Assembly (NCBI GenBank): GCA_026386995.1 | Contig: JAPLMO010000489.1 | Span: 1-7,704 of the forward strand | Direction: 5' to 3' | Length of the DNA: 7,704 nt | DNA from: Planctomycetota bacterium | GTDB lineage: Bacteria; Planctomycetota; Phycisphaerae; FEN-1346 | Part shown: piece after piece, positions 1 through 7,704 of the stretch | How positions within the stretch are numbered: position 1 is the first letter of the stretch | Layout of the letters: each line of letters begins with the position of its first letter | The notes under the pieces: model-generated | The model's input: the letters and a program-made list of their open reading frames with translations, nothing else | What the model was told of the DNA's origin: nothing | Database searches by the model: none | Translations under genes and position numbers: made by a program

Positions 1-645
1 CATCTCCATCAGGCGGTCGACCAGCGGCAGGACGAAGCCGTCGATGTCGGCGCGGGTCACGTCTTCCAGGTGACAGCGGGGCCGGACGCCAGCCTCCAGT
101 GCAGCGTCGACCACCTCGCAATAACTATCCAGGCACGCGCGGCGGCTGGGGAACTTCAACTTCTGGAAGATATGGTAGTCCGAGCAACTCGTGAGCATGC
201 CGCTCTCTTTCAGCCCGGCTTCCTTCACGAGCCGGAAGTCGCCCTTGACCGCGCGGATCCAGCCCGTGCACTCGGGGTACTTGTGGCCGAGGGCGCGGCA
301 GCGGTCGAGCGTCTCGCGGTCATTCTTCGTGTAGAGGAAGAACTCGGTCTGGCGGATCACGCCGCGGGGGCCGCCGATGCGCGCAAGCAGGTCGTAGATG
401 TGGACCATCTGGTCGATCGTGTACGGCGGGCGGGCCTGCTGGCCGTCGCGAAAAGTCGTGTCGGTGATATAGATGTCGCGGCCCATAACGGACGGCAGGT
501 CGAACTCCACCGGCTTTCCGTCGATGTACTCGACCGCCGGGCTGTCGAGGTGGATGAGCGGGGGGAGGTCGTACGGAAAGATGCTTTCGATGAAGTTCGG
601 CCCGGTGGCGTCGACAAGGGGGTGAGGGCGTCTGGCTTCGTTCAC
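1..645 (-). CDS. DRE-TIM metallolyase-family enzyme (2-isopropylmalate/homocitrate synthase-like), 3' end outside window
   Basis: This is an N-terminal fragment of 215 residues that is open at the left edge. It starts with GTG at 645, with AAGGA seven bases upstream; an upstream ATG at about 667-669 is in another frame and stops after eight codons. Family marks: a T-D-T-T-F-R-D-G-Q-Q strand at residues 61-70, where Arg66 and Asp67 match the catalytic arginine and metal-binding aspartate of the DRE-TIM barrel, and E-D-V-T-R-A-D at 194-200, matching the EDxxRTD segment of isopropylmalate synthases. The later metal-ligand HxH motif would lie outside the window. Known members join an acyl-CoA to an alpha-keto acid or cleave HMG-CoA-type substrates. 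About 55 residues precede the barrel, longer than in LeuA. The ACP gene lies 31 nt upstream, so the substrate may be carrier-bound (inference). True LeuA, citramalate synthase or HMG-CoA lyase are less likely because the flanking sequence differs. The family is fairly sure; the reaction is unknown. Confidence 0.85.
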   Translation of the reverse strand, partial: MNEARRPHPLVDATGPNFIESIFPYDLPPLIHLDSPAVEYIDGKPVEFDLPSVMGRDIYITDTTFRDGQQARPPYTIDQMVHIYDLLARIGGPRGVIRQTEFFLYTKNDRETLDRCRALGHKYPECTGWIRAVKGDFRLVKEAGLKESGMLTSCSDYHIFQKLKFPSRRACLDSYCEVVDAALEAGVRPRCHLEDVTRADIDGFVLPLVDRLMEM

Positions 646-676
646 GGCGGGGTCCTTTCCTCTCGCATCCGGGCGA

Positions 677-937
677 TTATTCCTCGATCGGCACGCCCTG
701 GCGCTTGCAGACCTGCGTAATGAACTCGACGGCGCCGCCGACCGTCTCGACGGAGAGGGCCGCCTCTTCGTCCATCTCAATGCCGAATTCCTCCTCGAAA
801 CCGGCCACGAGTTCGACGGACTGGACGCTCTCGGCCCCCAGGTCGACCGAGAAATAGTGCTCTCGTTTGATCTCCGCCGGGTCGACATTCAGCACCCGGG
901 CGGCCACCGCCTTGATACGCTCTTCAACAGTTGCCAT
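677..937 (-). CDS. Acyl carrier protein, discrete, with ESV phosphopantetheine site
   Basis: An 86-residue acidic protein with the size and pattern of a free-standing ACP. The four-helix ACP signature is clear: D-L-G-A-E-S-V at residues 32-38 followed by a helix II rich in Val/Glu (41-51, ending E-E-E-F). Ser37 is the expected 4'-phosphopantetheine attachment site; the residue before it is Glu rather than the usual Asp, and the one after it is Val rather than Leu. The start ATG at 935-937 has AGGAG eight bases upstream. Holo-ACP carries acyl chains as thioesters in the cytoplasm for fatty-acid, lipid A or specialised acyl chemistry. It lies between a GlmU-like gene and a DRE-TIM enzyme, with no fabD, fabG or fabF beside it, so it may be a dedicated carrier rather than the housekeeping AcpP. 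The C-terminal tail (residues 75-86, with Cys77 and a basic K-R pair) is slightly longer than in AcpP. Confidence 0.92.
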   Translation of the reverse strand: MATVEERIKAVAARVLNVDPAEIKREHYFSVDLGAESVQSVELVAGFEEEFGIEMDEEAALSVETVGGAVEFITQVCKRQGVPIEE

Positions 938-1033
938 GCGATTCTCTCCTGTCCTTGCTCTTCAGTGCCGGTTCCAACTGCCGGGGCGCCGCAAGGCGAC
1001 CTGCACCGCGCTCTCCTTGGATCGTGCGGGGAA

Positions 1034-2317
1034 CTACAGTTTCTCCATGGCCCGCCGGCCCTTCTTGATGAGTTCCTCGCGCCGCGCCCGCGTCATTTCG
1101 AAGACAGCGTCCCACATGGCCTGTTCCGCCTCGGTCCACTGGCGTCCCCGACGCGCCATGACGATCCGGGCCGTCTCGTACAGTTTGCCCTTGCCGAAGC
1201 CCTTGGTCACAACGCCCTCGAGCAGCCATGAGAAAGAGGGAATGAACTTCTGCATGGGCTTTCCGGTGGCCAGGATGATGGCCATGGCCCCGACGTATGC
1301 GCCGGTGTTGAGGAACGTGCCGATGCTGGTCTTGGTATGGTCGCCGATGAGGCACCCCACCTTGCTCGACCCCGTGTCGATGGGCAGCCGGCCGTGCATG
1401 ATGACCGAGACGGGCGAATAATCGTTCTTGAGATCAGAGTTGGTGGTCAGGGCGCCCAGGTTCACCCATTCGCCGACATAGGCGTGCCCCAGGAACCCTT
1501 CGTGGTACTTGTTGGTGTAGCCCTGGATGATCGAGTTCTCGATCTCTCCGCCGATGCGGCAGGAGGGGCCTATGGAATTGCCCTCGTGGCACTTCGCGGC
1601 GATCAGCCGCGACTCTTTCCCGATGTAACAGGGCCCGACGATTCGCGAAAAGGGGTAGACCACGGCCCGCTCATCGATGTAGACGGGGCCTTCCGTGGCG
1701 TCGATGACGACCATCGGATGCACCTGCGCCCCCGGCGCGATGTAGACGTCGTTCTTGCTGCCGCGGATGGCGGCCGGCTCCTCCACGGTTCCCTCGATCC
1801 CGCGGCGGCCGGCTGCCGCGAAGTCAGCCGTCAGTTGTTCCGGGTTCGCCAGCATCAGGTGCCAGAGGTATTCCCACTTGGGGAGCGACGGCTTGACATT
1901 GGGAAGGCGCGCCTGGGCCGCCGCGAGGAATTTGCCGATATCGTCCGTCCGGAGGGCTCCAAGGTCCACCCGTGCGACACGGGCGTAAAGGATCTGCCCT
2001 TCGTCGTCCATGGCGATCTCGCTGGGACCTGTGGCCGACACATCGAAACTGTCGGCCTTGACCCGTGGGTCCAGGATCAGGAGGTCGTCGCCGGCCAGCG
2101 CCGCCGGATCGTTGACGGGCCAGCGAATCTTGGCGCGGTAGGCCGCGGCCATGTAGTCGGGCACGAAGCATGCAACATCGGTGGCGCCGACCTTGGCTAC
2201 GAGTTTTTCGGCGAGAGAAGTGAACCCCGTCCGCAATTCCCAAATGGGGCGGCTGAGGGTGACGGGGTGAAACCGGCTTCGGATCTCCTTGGATCGATCC
2301 ACCAGTATCAGTCGCAT
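1034..2317 (-). CDS. GlmU-like sugar-nucleotidyltransferase/left-handed beta-helix acyltransferase (alternative GlmU family)
   Basis: A 427-residue protein; the ATG at 2315-2317 has AAAAGGA about nine bases upstream. Residues 1-45 hold the start of the alternative GlmU N-terminal domain (L-I-L-V-D, then P-V-T-L-S-R-P and W-E-L-R-T-G), which replaces the usual G-x-G-T-R-M loop of classical pyrophosphorylases. Residues about 190-350 are hexapeptide turns of a left-handed beta-helix (V-Y-I-A-P-G-A, V-Y-I-D-E-R-A, S-I-G-P-S-C). Within it, H-E-G-F-L-G at 272-277, G-E-W-V-N-L-G at 282-288 and S-D-L-K-N-D-Y at 294-300 match what I recall of the Bacteroidetes-type GlmU relatives. A charged helix (about 390-427) closes the protein. 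Members are thought to make UDP-GlcNAc or a related nucleotide sugar from sugar-1-phosphate, with acetyl transfer by the helix domain; neither activity is proven here. It heads a likely unit with the ACP (97-nt gap). Confidence 0.85.
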   Translation of the reverse strand: MRLILVDRSKEIRSRFHPVTLSRPIWELRTGFTSLAEKLVAKVGATDVACFVPDYMAAAYRAKIRWPVNDPAALAGDDLLILDPRVKADSFDVSATGPSEIAMDDEGQILYARVARVDLGALRTDDIGKFLAAAQARLPNVKPSLPKWEYLWHLMLANPEQLTADFAAAGRRGIEGTVEEPAAIRGSKNDVYIAPGAQVHPMVVIDATEGPVYIDERAVVYPFSRIVGPCYIGKESRLIAAKCHEGNSIGPSCRIGGEIENSIIQGYTNKYHEGFLGHAYVGEWVNLGALTTNSDLKNDYSPVSVIMHGRLPIDTGSSKVGCLIGDHTKTSIGTFLNTGAYVGAMAIILATGKPMQKFIPSFSWLLEGVVTKGFGKGKLYETARIVMARRGRQWTEAEQAMWDAVFEMTRARREELIKKGRRAMEKL

Positions 2318-2351
2318 GCGCGGAGTTCCTTTTCCGGTAACCGTTCGCGGA

Positions 2352-2380
2352 ATTGTACTTGAATGGCTCGCGGGCGGAAA
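2352..2380 (-). promoter_or_regulatory. Candidate sigma-70-type promoter for the GlmU-like/ACP/DRE-TIM unit
   Basis: Reading the minus strand, TACAAT (2352-2357) matches five of six bases of the -10 consensus TATAAT. Seventeen bases upstream is TTTCCG (2375-2380), a weak -35. Transcription would begin near 2345, giving a leader of about 28 nt that contains the ribosome site at about 2327-2333. The placement after a 293-bp gap supports a new transcription start, but the -35 match is poor and the call rests mostly on the -10 box and position. Confidence 0.35.
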
Positions 2381-2534
2381 ATAAAAATGCCGCGGCGTGG
2401 TAATGCCAGTTACGGGTGCCTTTCGTTACCGAGGGTGGTACGGCCGGCTTGAAGGACCATTCGTACCTTGGCCAGCGCCTGCGCGTCAGTATCCCAGGCA
2501 AGAGCCCGGTGCGGTAGATCCGCTCGCCGGGATC

Positions 2535-2572
2535 CGGGGAGGGGGCACGGGGCAATCCGTGTCCCTACTCCG
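2535..2572. repeat. Imperfect palindrome, REP/MITE-like intergenic hairpin behind carB
   Basis: Arms GGGGCACGG (2542-2550) and CCGTGTCCC (2557-2565) pair with one G-T wobble around a six-base loop. After an A-A mismatch the stem continues with 2535-2539 against 2568-2572, so the whole structure has about 15 pairs. The stem is fully paired only when read on the plus strand; on the carB transcript the wobbles become A-C mismatches. No U-run follows on the minus strand, so it is not a standard intrinsic terminator, though it could pause polymerase or protect the carB mRNA end. Sequences of the form GTAGGGRCACGG...CCGTGYCCC resemble dispersed intergenic palindromes in planctomycete-like and cyanobacterial genomes (recalled, not searched). 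Confidence 0.5.
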
Positions 2573-2610
2573 ACCAAGTATGGGGAGCCCTGTCCCGGCG
2601 CCGGCTGCGG

Positions 2611-5848
<3,238 letters not shown>

Positions 5849-5856
<8 letters not shown>

Positions 5857-6931
5857 GCGGACCCCCGAGGCCACAGAACGTGGCAAGAATGACGCTCGGC
5901 TGCTCCTGCTCGTCCGGAATGGGGTGGAACTGGACCGACGACGCCTCGATCTCGCGACAGCGCAACCCCTCGATCGACTGGTCGTTCAGGTTGCGGTGCG
6001 TCACCTCGACGCCGCGTGCCAGGCCGTCATCCGACACGACGAAGCCGTGATGCTGGACGGTGATATGGCCCGAGCCGTCTCTCAGGTCTCGCACGGGATA
6101 GTTGACGCCGTGGTGCCCGATCCGCATGCGGGCGACCTGGCACCCGAGGGCCAGGGCCAGCACCTGGTGCCCGAGGCCGATGCCCAGCAGCGGCGTCTTG
6201 CCCAGAAGCCTGCGTACGGTGCCGATGGCACCTTCCTGAACACGCGGGTCGCCCGGCCCGCCGGCCACGAGCACACGTTGCGGCCGCTTGGCCAGGATCG
6301 CGTCGGCATCGGCCGTGGGCGGCATAAGTTCCACCGTCACGGAGAGGGCGGCCAACTGATCCAGGAGGCTCCGCTTGACCCCCAGATCCAGAAGGACCAC
6401 TCGCCCGCGCTCCACACCTGGCGCCAGGCGGACCTCGGCTCGGCTCATCCCTTGCACCAGGTCCGTGCCGAAAGGCGAGGGGGTCTCGCGGACGCGCCGG
6501 GCCAGATCCTTCGGATCGAAGTCGCCGGAAGCGATCACGCCCCGCATCTCCCCGTGTTCCCGCAGATGGACGGTCAGCGCTCGCGTGTCCACTTCGCGGA
6601 TGCCGACGATGCCGCGCTCCGTCAGGAAGTCTTCCAGCGACCCCGTGGCCCGCCAGTTGGAGTAGGTGCGGCTGTACTCGCGGATGACGAGGCCGCTGAC
6701 GCGGACCGCCGCGGACTCGTTGTCCTCGCCATTGACGCCGTAACTCCCGATGATGGGATAGGTCAGGACCGCGAGCGTGCCGCCGTAGGAAGGATTGGTG
6801 AGGAGTTCCTGGTAGCCGACGACGCCGGTGTAGAAGACCGTTTCGCCAAGAGCGATGCCGACTTGGCCGAAGGGCAGGCCCTCGAAAGTTGCACCGTCTT
6901 CGAGCAGGAGCACGGCCTTGTTGCCACTCAT
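5849..6931 (-). CDS. carA: Carbamoyl-phosphate synthase small subunit with a disabled glutaminase site
   Basis: A 360-residue CarA of normal length; the ATG at 6929-6931 has AGGGGG five bases upstream. Residues 1-150 are the CarA-specific N-terminal domain ([11 protein letters not shown] at 39-49; [10 protein letters not shown] at 56-65). About 177-348 is the class I glutamine amidotransferase domain. Normally its Cys-His-Glu triad hydrolyses glutamine and feeds ammonia down the tunnel into CarB. Here the nucleophile elbow reads G-I-G-L-G-H-Q (250-256), so Gly252 replaces Cys (codon GGC at 6176-6178). The triad His is kept (His336) but its partner Glu is Ile338. The substrate-contacting Asn in Q-N-H-G-F is His294, and S-N-G-P-G-D is A-G-G-P-G-D (223-228). 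The C-terminal stretch after His336 has also lost the usual E-A-x-P-G-P. Glutamine hydrolysis is therefore very unlikely; the subunit may be structural, supporting ammonia-dependent synthesis. The frame is intact, so it is not a pseudogene by ordinary criteria. Confidence 0.95.
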
Positions 6932-6985
6932 CGCTACCCCCTGGGACCTGGCGGATGATTGAGAGTCCGTTCGGTCGGCGGCTCG

Positions 6986-7704
6986 CTAAATGTATTCGAT
7001 GGTGCTCGGCGGCTTCGGCGTCAGGTCGTAGAGAACTTTCGTGACGCCGGGAATCTCATGGACGATTCGTCTCTGGATTCGCTCGAGGACCGGCCACGGC
7101 AACTTCGTCGGCGCGGCCGTGATGGCGTTCTCGGAATCGACGCACCGGACGGCAATGATCTGGCCAAACGCACGCCGGCCGCCCTTCGTCACGCCCGTGG
7201 CCTGGTCGGCCATCAGCACGCCGAATGCCTGGAACCGCTTGAACTTTGCGGTCTCCTCTTCGACGATACTGCACGCCTTGCGGACGACGGCCACGCGCGG
7301 CGGCGTCACTTCGCCGATGACGCGGCACGACAGGCCCGGCCCGGGGAACGGCATCCGCTGGTACATAACTGCCGGCAGGCCCAGCACCTTGCCCACCTTC
7401 CTTACGTCGGGCTTGTAGAGGGTCTTCAGCGGCTCGATGGTCGTGAAGCCGTACGCCCGCTTCGCGCTGATGCCGATCTGGTCGAGGATGTTGTGCTGGG
7501 TCTTGACGCCCTTCTTCGTCTCGACGATGTCGGCCGCGATGGTCCCCTGGAGGAGGAAGTGGGCGCCGGAGTCGCGGACCGCCTTGCCGAACACCTTGTA
7601 GAACGTGTCGCGGAAAGCCTTACGCTTTTCCTCGGGGTCGGTCAGGCCCTTCAGGGCGAGGAAGAACCTGTCGGCGACCTCGAGGACGGAGACGCGGATG
7701 CCGA
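6986..7704 (-). CDS. guaA: GMP synthase, ATP-pyrophosphatase/dimerisation C-terminal part (5' end outside window)
   Basis: The last 238 residues of a gene entering from the right edge, ending with TAG at 6986-6988; an internal GTG at 7594 is not the start because the frame stays open and conserved to the edge. GMP synthase adenylates XMP and aminates it to GMP. Visible marks (fragment numbering): A-L-K-G-L-T-D-P-E-E-K-R-K near 16-28, Q-G-T-I-A-A-D at about 50-56 (usually Q-G-T-x-Y-P-D), P-F-P-G-P-G-L followed by R-V-I-G-E-V in the dimerisation domain, and K-P-P-S-T-I-E at the end. The terminal pair is Tyr-Ile rather than the common Trp-Glu, and V-G-V-x-G-D-x-R is T-G-V-T-K-G-G-R, so this belongs to a divergent branch. 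The glutaminase domain or subunit, if any, is outside the window, so it could be two-domain GuaA or a stand-alone B subunit. It lies 54 nt upstream of carA, probably in the same operon. Confidence 0.93.
   Translation of the reverse strand, partial: GIRVSVLEVADRFFLALKGLTDPEEKRKAFRDTFYKVFGKAVRDSGAHFLLQGTIAADIVETKKGVKTQHNILDQIGISAKRAYGFTTIEPLKTLYKPDVRKVGKVLGLPAVMYQRMPFPGPGLSCRVIGEVTPPRVAVVRKACSIVEEETAKFKRFQAFGVLMADQATGVTKGGRRAFGQIIAVRCVDSENAITAAPTKLPWPVLERIQRRIVHEIPGVTKVLYDLTPKPPSTIEYI

Larger units (their letters stand above)
2318..2610. other. Intergenic region between carB and the GlmU-like gene
   Basis: A 293-bp stretch without a credible gene. The carB-proximal half holds a long imperfect hairpin (2535-2572) and a perfect 10-bp palindrome CCGGCGCCGG at 2595-2604. 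The other half has short inverted repeats (GGTACG 2437-2442 with CGTACC 2462-2467; GGTAATG 2399-2405 with CGTTACC 2424-2430), an A/T-rich patch near 2378-2388, and a promoter-like -10 box just before the GlmU-like gene. The only open frame across it on the plus strand (2397-2642) has no ribosome site or recognisable product and runs into the end of carB antisense. Confidence 0.8.

Noticed and set aside
70..720. A 216-codon plus-strand frame at the left end
   Set aside because: It overlaps the DRE-TIM gene antisense and the ACP end; the minus-strand reading has the TDTTFRDGQQ and EDVTRAD motifs and a ribosome site.
1337..2362. A 341-codon plus-strand open frame antisense to the GlmU-like gene
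   Set aside because: Composition is typical of an antisense shadow; the minus-strand frame carries beta-helix repeats and family blocks.
2535..2572. Hairpin behind carB as a rho-independent terminator
   Set aside because: No U-tract follows the stem in the direction of carB transcription, and the stem has A-C mismatches on that strand.
5857..5886. carB start 30 bases further upstream (ATG at 5884-5886)
   Set aside because: It would add ten unconserved residues and extend the overlap with carA; the conserved CarB N-terminus begins at 5856.
6176..6178. The CarA Cys-to-Gly change as a simple sequencing error
   Set aside because: One base would suffice for this codon alone, but the triad Glu, the glutamine-contacting Asn and the C-terminal active-site loop have changed too, in an intact frame.

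Overview
This is a GC-rich bacterial chromosome segment in which every credible gene lies on the minus strand, so transcription runs from high to low coordinates. The order of transcription is: the 3' end of a GMP synthase gene (guaA, cut by the right edge), carA, carB, a 293-bp intergenic region, a GlmU-like nucleotidyltransferase/left-handed beta-helix protein, an acyl carrier protein, and the 5' two thirds or less of a DRE-TIM (2-isopropylmalate synthase-like) enzyme cut by the left edge. No rRNA, tRNA, CRISPR array, insertion sequence or phage gene is visible. The alternative GlmU family, the protein sequences and the high GC suggest a member of the Planctomycetota or another PVC-related or deep-branching anaerobic lineage. 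That placement is inference, not proof.

Right block (2611-7704): guaA, carA and carB are tightly spaced (54 nt between guaA and carA; an 8-nt overlap between carA and carB) and look like one nucleotide/carbamoyl-phosphate operon. CarB is full length with both ATP-grasp halves and the MGS regulatory domain. The surprise is CarA. Its fold and length are normal, but the glutaminase active site is taken apart: the nucleophilic Cys is Gly252, the triad Glu is Ile338, and the glutamine-contacting Asn is His294; only the catalytic His336 remains. The sequence therefore predicts a carbamoyl-phosphate synthetase that uses free ammonia rather than glutamine, by a route analogous to vertebrate CPS I.

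Intergenic region (2318-2610): it carries a long imperfect hairpin of the dispersed intergenic-repeat kind close behind carB, and a plausible promoter (TACAAT -10 box) just ahead of the next gene, so a new transcription unit probably begins here.

Left block (1-2317): a GlmU-like protein, a discrete ACP with an unusual ESV (not DSL) phosphopantetheine site, and, 31 nt behind the ACP, a carbon-carbon bond forming/cleaving DRE-TIM enzyme of unassigned substrate. The ACP/DRE-TIM pair suggests chemistry on a carrier-bound acyl group, but the substrate cannot be read from this window.
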